DNA of 64,000 nucleotides, from the NCBI RefSeq assembly GCF_016714275.1, contig NZ_JADJNP010000002.1:124001-188000 (forward strand), given 5' to 3'. This stretch comes from Tessaracoccus sp. (GTDB taxonomy: Bacteria > Actinomycetota > Actinomycetes > Propionibacteriales > Propionibacteriaceae). Shown here piece by piece: positions 42,153 to 51,278 of this stretch (the first letter of the stretch is position 1; every line of letters begins with the position of its first letter). Below the pieces are notes generated by a model. The model was not told the DNA's origin. It did no database searches and saw nothing but the letters and a program-made list of their open reading frames with translations. Both the position numbers and the translations under genes were made by a program.

Positions 42153-42163
42153 GTTGAGGCAGC

Positions 42164-43645
42164 TCAGGACAGCCTGGCCAGGACCAACTCGCGGACCTTC
42201 GCCGCGTCGGCTTGCCCGCGCATCGCCTTCATCACCTGCCCGATGAGCGCACCGACGGCCTGCACCTTGCCGTCGCGGATCTTTTCCGCCACGTCCGGGT
42301 TGGCCGCGATGACCTCGTCGACGGCGGCGCCGAGCGCGCCCTCGTCGGAGACGACGACCAGCCCGCGCGACTCCACGACCTCGGCGGGCTCGCCCTCGCC
42401 GGCCAGCACGCCGTCGATCACCTGGCGCGCCAGCTTGTCGTTGACGGTGCCGGCGTCGACCAGCGCCTGGACCGCGGCCACCTGCGCGGGCGTGATGGAG
42501 AGCTCCTCCAGCTCGCACCCGGCCTCGTTCGCGCGGCGGGCCAGCTCCGTGACCCACCACTTGCGCGCCGCGGCGGGAGCAGCCCCGGCGGTGACCGTAT
42601 CCTCCACCAGCGCCAACGCCCCGGCGTTGACAACGGCAGCGAAGTCGATGTCGCTGAATCCCCAGGCCTCCTGGAGCCGACGACGGCGCTCGGCCGGGGG
42701 CTCGGGCAGGGTCGCCCGCAGCTCCTCGACCCACTCGCGGCTGGGCGCGATCGGCATCAGGTCCGGCTCCGCGAAGTAGCGGTAATCGTCGGCGTCCGAC
42801 TTCGGGCGTCCCGCGGACGTGCTGCCGTCGGCCTCGTGGAAGTGCCGCGTCTCCTGCGTGACCGCGCCGCCGACGTCGAGAACCTCGGCCTGGCGACACA
42901 TCTCGAACCGGACGGCGCGCTCGATGGAGCGCAGCGAGTTGACGTTCTTGGTCTCGGTTCGCGTGCCGAGGACGCCCGAGCCTACGGGCGACAGCGACAC
43001 GTTCGCGTCGCAACGCAGCGACCCCTGCTCCATGCGGACGTCCGAGACGCCGAGCGCCTTCATCAGCTCGCGCAAGTGGGCGACGTAGGCGCGCGCCACC
43101 TGCGGGGCCCTCTCCCCTGCGCCGAGGACAGGACGGGTGACGATCTCGATCAGGGGAACGCCCGCGCGGTTGTAGTCGATCAGCGAGTAGTCGGCGCCCT
43201 GGATGCGGCCGGACGTGCCCACGTGGGTCGCCTTACCCGCGTCCTCCTCCATGTGCGCGCGCTCGATCTCGACGCGGTAGGTCTCGCCGTCCACCTCTAC
43301 GTCGACCCAGCCGTCGAAGGCGATCGGCTCGTCGTACTGCGAGGTCTGGAAGTTCTTGGTCATGTCCGGGTAGAAGTAGTTCTTCCGCGCCATGCGGCAC
43401 CACTCGGCGATCCGGCAGTTGAGCGCCAGCCCAATCCGGATGGCCGACTCCACGGCCTTCCCGTTGATCACCGGCAGCGAGCCGGGGAGTCCTAGGCACA
43501 CCGGGCAGACGTACGTGTTGGGCGCGCCGCCGAACTCGTTGGGGCAGCCGCAGAACATCTTCGACGCCGTGTTCAGCTCGACGTGCACCTCGAGGCCCAG
43601 CGCGGGCTCGTACCTGGTCAGCAGGTCGTCGTAGTCGACGCTCAT
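42164..43645 (-). CDS. gatB: Asp/Glu-tRNA amidotransferase subunit B
   Basis: tRNA-binding and kinase-like subunit of GatCAB, which converts mischarged Glu-tRNA-Gln and Asp-tRNA-Asn. 493 residues. LGLEVHVELNTASKMFCGCP with zinc cysteines (CGC, CPVC) near 30-50; YFYPDMTKNFQTSQYD; HMEEDAGK and DYNRAGVPLIEIVT near 130-165; the C-terminal YqeY-like domain ends VKAMRGQADAAKVRE-like. Start ATG overlaps the gatA stop as ATGA. Confidence 0.97.
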   Translation of the reverse strand: MSVDYDDLLTRYEPALGLEVHVELNTASKMFCGCPNEFGGAPNTYVCPVCLGLPGSLPVINGKAVESAIRIGLALNCRIAEWCRMARKNYFYPDMTKNFQTSQYDEPIAFDGWVDVEVDGETYRVEIERAHMEEDAGKATHVGTSGRIQGADYSLIDYNRAGVPLIEIVTRPVLGAGERAPQVARAYVAHLRELMKALGVSDVRMEQGSLRCDANVSLSPVGSGVLGTRTETKNVNSLRSIERAVRFEMCRQAEVLDVGGAVTQETRHFHEADGSTSAGRPKSDADDYRYFAEPDLMPIAPSREWVEELRATLPEPPAERRRRLQEAWGFSDIDFAAVVNAGALALVEDTVTAGAAPAAARKWWVTELARRANEAGCELEELSITPAQVAAVQALVDAGTVNDKLARQVIDGVLAGEGEPAEVVESRGLVVVSDEGALGAAVDEVIAANPDVAEKIRDGKVQAVGALIGQVMKAMRGQADAAKVRELVLARLS

Positions 43646-45138
43646 GCGGAAACCCCCTCAAGGCTCGGCGACTGCGGGCCGCCCCACTTCTCCTGCAACG
43701 CCCTCTCAAGGACGCCACCCACGCGATACAGCCGCGCGTCCTCCATCGGCGGGGCCATCACCTGGAACCCGACGGGCAGGCCGTCGCTGAGGCCCGCGGG
43801 GAACGACGCCGACGCGTTGCCCGCCATGTTGCTGGGGATGGTGCAGAGGTCGGCGAGGTACATGCTCATCGGGTCCGACATGCGCTCGCCGATCTTAAAC
43901 GCGACGGTGGTCGTCGTCGGCGACACCAGCACGTCGACAGACTCGAAGGCCTTGTCGAAGTCGCCCTGGATCAGCGAGCGGACGCGCTGCGCCGAGCCGT
44001 AGTAGGCGTCGTAGTAGCCGGCCGACAGCGCGTAGGTGCCGATGATGATGCGGCGCTTCGCCTCGCGGCCGAAGCCGGCCTCGCGGGTGAGGTTCATAAC
44101 CTCCTCGGCCGAGCGCGTGCCGTCGTCCCCGGTGCGCAGCCCGTAGCGCATGCCGTCGAACCGGGCGAGGTTGGAGCTCAGCTCGGCGGGCTGGATCAGG
44201 TAGTAGGCGGGCAGCGCGTAGGTGAACGCGGGGCAGGAGACCTCGACGATCTCCGCGCCGGCTGCCCGCAGCGCCTCGACGGCCTCGCGGAACCGGTCGA
44301 GCACGCCGGGCTCGTAGCCGTCGCCCTGGAACTCGGCGACGACGCCGACGCGCATCCCGGCGAGGTCGGCGGCGCGGGAGGCGGCGACGAGGTCGGGCAC
44401 GGGCTGGTCGATGGAGGCCGAGTCGTGGGCGTCGTATCCGCCGATGACCTGCTGGAGCAGCGCGGCGTCCTCCGCGGTGCGGGCGCAGGGACCGGGCTGG
44501 TCGAGGCTGGACGCCATGGCCACGAGACCGAAGCGGGAGACGCCGCCATAGGTGGGCTTCACGCCGACGGTTCCGGTCACTGCACCGGGCTGCCGGATGG
44601 AGCCGCCGGTGTCGGACCCGACGGCGAGCGGCACCATGAACGACGCCACGGCCGCAGCCGAGCCGCCGCCGGAGCCACCGGGGATGCGCTCGTCGTCCCA
44701 CGGGTTTCGGGTCGGTCCGAAATAAGAGGTCTCCGTGGAGGATCCCATTGCGAACTCGTCCATGTTGGTCTTGCCGACGATGACCAGCCCGGCCGCGCGC
44801 AGCTTGGCGACGACGGTGGCGTCGTAGGGGGGAACCCACCCGTCGAGCATCTTGGATCCGCAGGTGGTCGGGAAGTCGGTGGTGCAGAAGTTGTCCTTCA
44901 CGCCGATCGGGACGCCGGCCAGCGGGCCGAGTTCCTCGCCCGCGGCGCGGTGGGCGTCGATCTCGCGGGCCTGCGCGAGCGCGGCGTCGGCGTCGACGGC
45001 GAGGAACACGTTCAGCCGCGGGTTCAGCGCCTCGATCTGGTCGAGGCAGGCGCGCGTGAGGTCCTCGGAGGTCATCTCGCCAGCAGCCATCGCGCGCCCG
45101 AGTTCGGCGGCAGAGCGGGTAAGGATGTCGGCGGTCAT
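43642..45138 (-). CDS. gatA: Asp/Glu-tRNA amidotransferase subunit A
   Basis: Glutaminase/amidase subunit of GatCAB that liberates ammonia. 498 residues. The amidase-signature triad is visible: K81 in PIGVKDNFC, cis-Ser S156 in GGSGGGSAAAVAS and nucleophile S180 in GSDTGGSIRQPG. The start is ATG 45138, overlapping the gatC stop by one base (TGATG). Longer upstream frames run through gatC in another frame. Operon gatC-gatA-gatB. Confidence 0.97.
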   Translation of the reverse strand: MTADILTRSAAELGRAMAAGEMTSEDLTRACLDQIEALNPRLNVFLAVDADAALAQAREIDAHRAAGEELGPLAGVPIGVKDNFCTTDFPTTCGSKMLDGWVPPYDATVVAKLRAAGLVIVGKTNMDEFAMGSSTETSYFGPTRNPWDDERIPGGSGGGSAAAVASFMVPLAVGSDTGGSIRQPGAVTGTVGVKPTYGGVSRFGLVAMASSLDQPGPCARTAEDAALLQQVIGGYDAHDSASIDQPVPDLVAASRAADLAGMRVGVVAEFQGDGYEPGVLDRFREAVEALRAAGAEIVEVSCPAFTYALPAYYLIQPAELSSNLARFDGMRYGLRTGDDGTRSAEEVMNLTREAGFGREAKRRIIIGTYALSAGYYDAYYGSAQRVRSLIQGDFDKAFESVDVLVSPTTTTVAFKIGERMSDPMSMYLADLCTIPSNMAGNASASFPAGLSDGLPVGFQVMAPPMEDARLYRVGGVLERALQEKWGGPQSPSLEGVSA

Positions 45139-45431
45139 CAGTCCTCGCTCAGAATCTGGGGAACGCGGAACCGGCCTTCGTCCTGGGCGGGAGCGCCAGA
45201 CAGCGCCTGCTCCTGGGTGAGGGATGGGGTCACGATGTCGGCGCGGAACACGTTGGACATCGGCATCGCGTGCGTAGCCACGGGTACGTCGGGCCGCGCG
45301 ACCTCGGACACCCTGGCCACGGACTCCAAGATGACGTCCAGCTCGGGGGCAAGCTCGGCGCACTCCTGCTCGGAAAGCTGGATGCGGGCCAGAGCGCCCA
45401 ACCGGGCCACGTCGTCGGCGGTGAGACCCAC
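45138..45431 (-). CDS. gatC: Asp/Glu-tRNA amidotransferase subunit C
   Basis: 97-residue stabilising subunit that wraps GatA and GatB. It has the family pattern DVARLGALARIQLSEQE, then LDVILESVARVSEV and LRPDVPV-like ARPDVPV, with a C-terminal RFRVPQIL. GTG start at 45431 with AGGAGC 7 nt upstream. First gene of the gatCAB operon. Confidence 0.95.
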   Translation of the reverse strand: MGLTADDVARLGALARIQLSEQECAELAPELDVILESVARVSEVARPDVPVATHAMPMSNVFRADIVTPSLTQEQALSGAPAQDEGRFRVPQILSED

Positions 45432-45488
45432 TTCGCTGCTCCTAGGTTGGCTTCTCGCCGCGATGGCGGCGCGCCGCCTATCTTAGGG

Positions 45489-45686
45489 TCAGGTCAGGAT
45501 CAGGTAGAACATGCGGCCGAGGAAGAACAGCGCGACGGCGATGGCGACGACGACGAACGGCGTCACCAGGCGCTGCACCTTCTTGAACCGCGTGGTGGGC
45601 ACGCCCTTCGGGCCCCAGACTCCGCGGCCGGCGTGAGCGCGCACCGGGGCCTGGTCGTCCAGGTTCAGGTTCGAGAACACGCGCAT
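45489..45686 (-). CDS. Small single-pass membrane protein
   Basis: 65 residues. A polar N-terminal half (LNLDDQAPVRAHAGRGVWGP) is followed by a basic stretch and one membrane helix, VTPFVVVAIAVALFFLGRMF, near the C terminus. I do not recognise it. TAGCAT ends 6 nt before the ATG, the leaderless signature found at many operon starts here, which supports it being a real gene. It sits 16 bp downstream of the MetE-like gene and 57 bp ahead of gatC. Confidence 0.72.
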   Translation of the reverse strand: MRVFSNLNLDDQAPVRAHAGRGVWGPKGVPTTRFKKVQRLVTPFVVVAIAVALFFLGRMFYLILT

Positions 45687-45702
45687 GCGGTGATGCTACC
45701 CG

Positions 45703-46668
45703 TTACCGTACAGACTCCTCGAGCAACGCGGCGGCGCGGCGGAGGGCCACGAGTTGCGGGGCGATGTCGGCGCGGCTCCAGCCCGCGAGGCCGCAGGCGG
45801 TGCCGAGCAGGACGCCGTCGTAAAGCGCGATCTGCAGCGGGCGCCAGGTGGTCAACGCGCGCCGGACGAGGGCGTCGGTGCCCTGGGGCGTGCGCGACGC
45901 GGTGTCGACGACGCCCAGGATCACGCCACGCTGCTCGTCGCACCAGGCGGCCAGGTCCTCGCGGTCGACGATCGCCGCGTCCACTGAGACGGCCGCGAAC
46001 CCCGCGCGCCCCGCGACGTCCAGCCACGGCCCGGGCGCGCAGCAGTGCAGGACGGACGCGCCAGTGGGCGCGAACGCGGACGCGAGCGGCGCGAGAGCCA
46101 GGGCGAGCTCCGGGAGGTCGACGGCGCGGTGCTTCGAGAATCCGCTTGAGGTCGGGATGGCGCCGGCGCGAACCGCGGCCAGCGACGGCTCGTCGACCTG
46201 GAGCCAGAGGGTCGCCGCGGGGACGCGGCGAGCAAGCTCGGCGCGGAGGTCCTCCACGCCCGCTGTCAGAGCCTGGGCGAGCTCGCGCCGCGCGCCGTGG
46301 TCGGCGAGCAGGCGGTCGCCGGCGAAGCGCTCGACACAGGCGGCGAGCGTCCACGGGCCGGCGACGCCCACCTTGAGCACGCCGTCGAAGCCCTGCAGCA
46401 GCTCCTCCGCGTCGTCGAGGTCGTGGCGCCATTGCGCCCGGGCGCGGCGGTGGTCCCTGCCCGCGTGCGGGGTCAGCCTCCAACCCGCGGGCTGGAGGTC
46501 AAACCCGAGGCCGTCGATCAGCCCGAGCGCGCGGCCGATCATGTCGGAACCCACACCACGCTCGGGCAGCTCCGGGAAGGGCAGCACCTCGGGCAGCGCC
46601 TCGGCCATCGCCGACAGCGCACCGCGGAAGTCCGTGCCCGGCAACGACCCCGCGGCGGTGATCCGCAT
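45703..46668 (-). CDS. MetE C-terminal-domain-like protein
   Basis: 321 residues resembling the catalytic barrel of cobalamin-independent methionine synthase. AAGSLPGTDFRGAL at the N terminus, GPWTLAACVERF near 100, LQVDEPSLAAV near 150 and a Zn-ligand-like VLHCCAPGPW near 220 are visible. It lacks the N-terminal MetE half. Such short proteins are regular neighbours of mnmA in actinobacteria; true methionine synthase activity is unproven and a methyltransferase on another substrate is possible. ATG 46668 overlaps the mnmA stop by one base. Confidence 0.85.
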   Translation of the reverse strand: MRITAAGSLPGTDFRGALSAMAEALPEVLPFPELPERGVGSDMIGRALGLIDGLGFDLQPAGWRLTPHAGRDHRRARAQWRHDLDDAEELLQGFDGVLKVGVAGPWTLAACVERFAGDRLLADHGARRELAQALTAGVEDLRAELARRVPAATLWLQVDEPSLAAVRAGAIPTSSGFSKHRAVDLPELALALAPLASAFAPTGASVLHCCAPGPWLDVAGRAGFAAVSVDAAIVDREDLAAWCDEQRGVILGVVDTASRTPQGTDALVRRALTTWRPLQIALYDGVLLGTACGLAGWSRADIAPQLVALRRAAALLEESVR

Positions 46669-47741
46669 CAGCAGGCCTCCGCGATCACAGCCGAGCCGAC
46701 CACCCGGTCGCCTTCGTAGACGACGACGGTCTGCCCGGGGGCGACGCCTGAGGCCGGCTCGTCCAGCGCGACGACCAGCCCGCCGTCGACGGCCTCGATC
46801 GTGGCGTCCTGGGGGATCCCGTGAGCCCGATACTGCGCCTGGCCGCGCCACGGGCCGACGACCGCCTCGCCCGTCCAGGTGGGCCGGATCCCGCGCAGGG
46901 TGGAGACAGCGAGATCCCCGCGCGCCCCGACAACCACGGTGCGCGTGACCGGCTCGATGGCCAGCACGTAGCGCGGCTCCCCCGTCGGGGCGGGCACGCG
47001 CAGGTCGAGGCCCTTGCGCTGCCCGACGGTGTAGCGGTGCGTGCCCTTGTGGGAGCCAAGAACCTGACCCGACGCGTCGACGATGTCGCCGGGGGCGTCG
47101 TCGAGGTGACGCGCGAGGAAGCCCTGCGTGTCGCCGTCGGCGATGAAGCAGATGTCGTGCGAATCGGGTTTCCTCGCCACGCCGAAGCCCAGCGCGCGGG
47201 CCTCCTCGCGCACCACGGGCTTCTCGACGTCGAACAGCGGGAAGAGGCAGCGGGCGAGCTGTTGCTGGTTCAGCATGCCGAGGACGTAGGACTGGTCCTT
47301 CGCCTGGTCTGCCGCGCGGTGGAGCGTCACGGTGCCGTCGTCGTGGCGGCGGAGGTCGGCGTAGTGACCGGTGGCGACGGCGTCGAAGCCCAGCGCGATC
47401 CCCCGGTCGAGCACGGCGGCGAACTTGATCTTCTCGTTGCAGCGCAGGCACGGGTTGGGGGTGCGGCCGGCGCGGTACTCGGCGACGAAGTCCTCGACGA
47501 CCGCCGCGTGGAACTCCTCGGCGAGGTCCCAGACGTAGAAGGGAACGTCGAGCTTGTCGGCGACGCGGCGCGCGTCGTGCGAGTCCTCCAGCGAGCAGCA
47601 ACCGCGCGCGCCGGAGCGGTACGACGCGGGGTTCTTCGACAGCGCCAGGTGCACGCCCGTCACGTCGTGCCCGGCCGCGACCAGGCGCGCGGCGGCGACG
47701 GCGGAGTCGACCCCGCCCGACATCGCCACCAAGACCCGCAT
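46668..47741 (-). CDS. mnmA: tRNA 2-thiouridylase
   Basis: Makes s2U34 in tRNAs for Lys, Glu and Gln using sulfur from IscS. 357 residues. The PP-loop SGGVDSAVAA is at the N terminus. Catalytic C101 (PCLRCNEKIKF) and C198 (HDICFIADGD) are in the expected places; GHYADL and KDQSYVLGML follow. ATG 47741 has AAGGAGGA upstream; a longer frame enters iscS and is rejected. It lies 26 bp after iscS, the sulfur donor. Confidence 0.96.
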   Translation of the reverse strand: MRVLVAMSGGVDSAVAAARLVAAGHDVTGVHLALSKNPASYRSGARGCCSLEDSHDARRVADKLDVPFYVWDLAEEFHAAVVEDFVAEYRAGRTPNPCLRCNEKIKFAAVLDRGIALGFDAVATGHYADLRRHDDGTVTLHRAADQAKDQSYVLGMLNQQQLARCLFPLFDVEKPVVREEARALGFGVARKPDSHDICFIADGDTQGFLARHLDDAPGDIVDASGQVLGSHKGTHRYTVGQRKGLDLRVPAPTGEPRYVLAIEPVTRTVVVGARGDLAVSTLRGIRPTWTGEAVVGPWRGQAQYRAHGIPQDATIEAVDGGLVVALDEPASGVAPGQTVVVYEGDRVVGSAVIAEAC

Positions 47742-47767
47742 GGTCCTCCTTAGAACAGCCGCCAAGT

Positions 47768-48919
47768 CTACGACGCGGCGGCGGCCCTTGCCCGCGCGAG
47801 CGCGTCGGGAAGCGCGGCGGCGAGGAGGTCGACGTCGGCCTCCGTGCTCGTCCAGCCGAGCGAGAAGCGGACCGACTGCGTGGCCTCGTCGGCGGTGCGC
47901 CCCATGGCGAGGAGCACCTCGCTGGGCTGGTGCACGCCCGCGCGGCACGCCGAGCCGACCGAGGCGTGGACGCTGCGCTGGTCGAGCAGGAAGAGCAGGT
48001 CGTCGGCGCGGACGCCGTCGAACGTGACGTTGACGATGTGCGGCGCCCCGTCGGGCCGGCACCCATGGCGATCGGGTGGCAGAGCATGGAGGCTGTTCAG
48101 GCGCCCGCCCACCGCGAGGACCATCCCGGCGATCCTGTTCCGCAGCGCCATCAACCGCAAAGCCTCATCCGCCAACTCCGCGACGGCGAGCGATGCCGCC
48201 CGCGCGAAGGCCGCGGCCAGCGCCACGGGCACCGTGCCCGAGCGCACCTCCCGCTCCTGTCCCCCGCCCAGGCCGACGGCGCGGGGAACCACGTCCCGGC
48301 GCGCCAGCAGCACGCCGATGCCCACCGGGCCGCCGATCTTGTGCGCCGACAGGCTCATCATGTCCAGCCCGCTCGCGGCGAAGTCGACGGGCATGTGTCC
48401 CAGCGCCTGCACCGCGTCGCTGTGCATCCACGCGCCGGCCGATGCCGCGAGCCGCGCGATCTCATCGACGGGCTGGACGACGCCCGTCTCGTTGTTGACG
48501 GCCATCACGCTGACCACGCCGACAACCTCATCGACCATCCGCTCGACCACCTCGAGGCCCAGCACGCCCGATGACGCGACCGGGATGACCTCCGCACCGC
48601 GCGCCACCGCGCCCAGCACCGCGGGGTGCTCGACGGCGCTCACCAGGCAGCGCGGCCGCTCCGCGCGGCGGGCCTGCCAACCTCCCAGGACCGCGATGGT
48701 GTCGGCCTCGGATCCCCCGGAGGTGAAGATCACCTCGCTCGGGTGCGCGCCGACGGCAGATGCCATCTCCTCGCGCGCCTCCTCGAGGACGGCCCGCGCT
48801 CGCTGCCCGGGACGGTGCAACGACGAAGGGTTCCCGACGACCCCGGCGGCCTCGGTCCAGGCCTCCAGCGCCTCGCGGCGTAGGGGCGAGGTCGCGGCGT
48901 GATCGAAATAGGCCGACAT
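47768..48919 (-). CDS. iscS: Cysteine desulfurase, IscS/NifS type
   Basis: PLP enzyme taking sulfur from cysteine for tRNA thiolation and Fe-S clusters. 383 residues. YFDHAATSPLRREAL at the start, HPAV near 98, PLP lysine K194 in SLSAHKIGGPVG, and the persulfide cysteine C325 in VGSACRAGVHQPSEVL. TACAGT ends 7 nt before the ATG at 48919, so leaderless initiation is likely. Operon iscS-mnmA-MetE-like. Divergent from glgX. Confidence 0.95.
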   Translation of the reverse strand: MSAYFDHAATSPLRREALEAWTEAAGVVGNPSSLHRPGQRARAVLEEAREEMASAVGAHPSEVIFTSGGSEADTIAVLGGWQARRAERPRCLVSAVEHPAVLGAVARGAEVIPVASSGVLGLEVVERMVDEVVGVVSVMAVNNETGVVQPVDEIARLAASAGAWMHSDAVQALGHMPVDFAASGLDMMSLSAHKIGGPVGIGVLLARRDVVPRAVGLGGGQEREVRSGTVPVALAAAFARAASLAVAELADEALRLMALRNRIAGMVLAVGGRLNSLHALPPDRHGCRPDGAPHIVNVTFDGVRADDLLFLLDQRSVHASVGSACRAGVHQPSEVLLAMGRTADEATQSVRFSLGWTSTEADVDLLAAALPDALARARAAAAS

Positions 48920-49008
48920 GCGGCTCACTGTAGTTCCCCCCTTCCACGGCGCGTCGGTGACGGTTAACGCTTTCACCGGGCAGGATGGCAAAATACCCGC
49001 ACTCGACC

Positions 49009-51210
49009 ATGTCCACCGCCGAAAGCCACCGAATGCACTCGCACACCACGCCTGATACGTCCCTCCTCGGTGCCCGGGTCACTCCCGGCGGCGTGCGGTT
49101 CGGGCTGTGGGCGCCGCGAGCCGACGGTGTGGACCTCGTGCTGATCGACGCGCGCAACACACAGCGGCAGGTGCCCATGGTGCACGGGGCGCACGGCATC
49201 TGGACGGTCGAGGTGGAGGGCGTCCGGCCCGAGCAGCAGTACGGCTACCGCGTGCACGGCCCCTGGGACCCGTCGGCGGGCAGCAGATTCAACCCGAACC
49301 GGCTCCTGCTCGACCCCTACGCGCGGGCCATCAGTGGCGGCGTCGACTTCCGCGGCCCCATCCTGGACCACGTCCCGGGCGACCCGTTCCGGATGTCGAC
49401 GGAGGACTCCTTCGGCGCCGTGCCACTCGCGGTCGTGGTCGACGACACGCCCCCGCCGACCCCGATCGCACGCCGTCGGCCGATGTCCGAGACCATCATC
49501 TACGAGACCCACCTGCGCGGCTTCACCCGGCTGCATCCCGACGTGCCCGAGCACCTGCGAGGCTCCTACCTCGCCATGGCCGACCCCGCCGTCGTCGCGT
49601 ACCTGGTGGACCTGGGTGTCACCGCGGTCCAGTTCCTCCCGCTGCAGCACTTCGTCTCCGAGCCGTTCATCGCGCACAAGGGGCTCAGCAACTACTGGGG
49701 CTACAACACGCTGGGGTTCTTCGCGCCGCACGCCTTCTACGCCACGCGCGGCACGGTCGGCAACCAGGTCGCCGACTTCAAGACCATGGTGTCCGCGCTG
49801 CACGAGGCGGGCATCGAGGTGCTCCTCGACGTCGTCTACAACCACACCGGCGAGGGCGGCCATGAGGGCCCGACGCTGTCGATGCGCGGCATCGACCACC
49901 ACGCCTACTACCGCCTGACCAACGATCATCGCGATGACTACGACGTCACGGGCTGCGGGAACTCCGTCGACACCTCGCACCCGATGGTGCGCCAGCTGGT
50001 ACTCGACTCGCTGCGCTACTGGGTGAACGAGATGGGCGTCGACGGCTTCCGGTTCGACCTGGCGACCACCCTCATCCGCGACGCCAACCACCACGTCGAT
50101 CAGGACCATCCGTTCAAGCAGGCCTTGGCCGCGGATCCGACGTTCGACGATATCAAGATCATCGCCGAGCCGTGGGACATCGGACCGTTCGGCTACCAGG
50201 TCGGCAACTGGGGCCCCGGCTGGCACGAGTGGAACGACCGCTTCCGCGACCACGTCCGCGACTACTGGCGCGGCGCCGTCCACAGCGTCCAGGAGCTCGC
50301 GACGCGGCTCGCAGGCTCGCCGGACCTGTTCGACAGCCCGGGGCGCAGCCCGCAGGCCGGCGTGAACTTCGTCACCGCCCACGATGGCTTCACGATGCGC
50401 GACCTCGTCAGCTACGACGTCAAGCACAACCTGGCCAACGGCGAGGCCAACCGTGATGGCACAGACAACAACCGGTCCTGGAACCACGGCTGGGAGGGCG
50501 ACACCGCCGACGAGGCGATCAACAAGGTGCGCCGCCGCCAGGTGATGAACCTCATGGCCACCCAGCTGCTCGCCGTCGGCACGCCCATGATCGTCGCGGG
50601 CGACGAGGCCGGCCGGACGCAGAAGGGCAACAACAACGCCTACTGCCAGGACTCGCCGATGGCGTGGGTGGATTGGGCGCCCACGCCCGAGTGGGTGGCC
50701 GTGCACGACCGTATCCGTGCGCTGATCCGGATCCGTCAGGCGCACTGTGCGTTCCGCCCGACGGACTTCGCCTACCACACCGAGGTCCTGAACGAGTACG
50801 CCGAGAATCTGCAGCGCGTCGACCTGACGTGGATGAACGGCACGACGGGCCAGATGGACCAGCACGACTGGCACGACGGCGCCCGCCGCCTGCTCGGCAT
50901 GTACGTGTCGAACGACCATGAGGCGTTCCTCACCTGGTTCCACAGCGGCGCCCACGATGTCGAGGTCACCCTCCCCGGGTTGCCATGGGCCTCCTCCTAC
51001 CAGGTGGTCTGGCACAGCGCCGAGGAGGACGAGGTCCCCGCCGGGACGCTGGCGACCGGGTCGCGCCTGACGCTGCCCAGCCGCTCCGTCGTGGTGCTCA
51101 AGGCCGCGGTGCCGTTCAGCTCGATCGAACTGCTGCGCCTGCAGCAGGAGCAGGCCGCGCTCGCGACGGACCCCGTCAGCGAAGGCGTCGCCGCCGTCGA
51201 GGCCGGCTGA
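49009..51210 (+). CDS. glgX: Glycogen debranching enzyme
   Basis: Isoamylase-type GH13 enzyme that removes short branches left by phosphorylase. About 733 residues. The N-terminal CBM48 (GVRFGLWAPRADGVDLVLID) is followed by YETHLRGFTRLHPDVP. The catalytic nucleophile is D350 in GFRFDLATT, the acid/base E387 in IIAEPWDIG, and the third Asp is in VTAHDGFTM. SNYWGYNTLGFFAPH is typical. The start is uncertain: ATG 48985, 49009 and 49033 are all in frame, with no clear Shine-Dalgarno. Its place beside glgE and glgB points to glycogen turnover. Confidence 0.93.
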   Translation: MSTAESHRMHSHTTPDTSLLGARVTPGGVRFGLWAPRADGVDLVLIDARNTQRQVPMVHGAHGIWTVEVEGVRPEQQYGYRVHGPWDPSAGSRFNPNRLLLDPYARAISGGVDFRGPILDHVPGDPFRMSTEDSFGAVPLAVVVDDTPPPTPIARRRPMSETIIYETHLRGFTRLHPDVPEHLRGSYLAMADPAVVAYLVDLGVTAVQFLPLQHFVSEPFIAHKGLSNYWGYNTLGFFAPHAFYATRGTVGNQVADFKTMVSALHEAGIEVLLDVVYNHTGEGGHEGPTLSMRGIDHHAYYRLTNDHRDDYDVTGCGNSVDTSHPMVRQLVLDSLRYWVNEMGVDGFRFDLATTLIRDANHHVDQDHPFKQALAADPTFDDIKIIAEPWDIGPFGYQVGNWGPGWHEWNDRFRDHVRDYWRGAVHSVQELATRLAGSPDLFDSPGRSPQAGVNFVTAHDGFTMRDLVSYDVKHNLANGEANRDGTDNNRSWNHGWEGDTADEAINKVRRRQVMNLMATQLLAVGTPMIVAGDEAGRTQKGNNNAYCQDSPMAWVDWAPTPEWVAVHDRIRALIRIRQAHCAFRPTDFAYHTEVLNEYAENLQRVDLTWMNGTTGQMDQHDWHDGARRLLGMYVSNDHEAFLTWFHSGAHDVEVTLPGLPWASSYQVVWHSAEEDEVPAGTLATGSRLTLPSRSVVVLKAAVPFSSIELLRLQQEQAALATDPVSEGVAAVEAG

Positions 51211-51278
51211 GCCCGACGCGCCGGGTCAAAGAGCGCGAAACCTCCCGCCAACGGGAATCCGCCGTTAGGCTGGCCCCC

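Noticed and set aside
45703..48087. A fused 794-residue protein ending in the MetE-like domain
   Set aside because: The upstream part is out-of-frame iscS and mnmA sequence; the real start is ATG 46668 at the mnmA stop.
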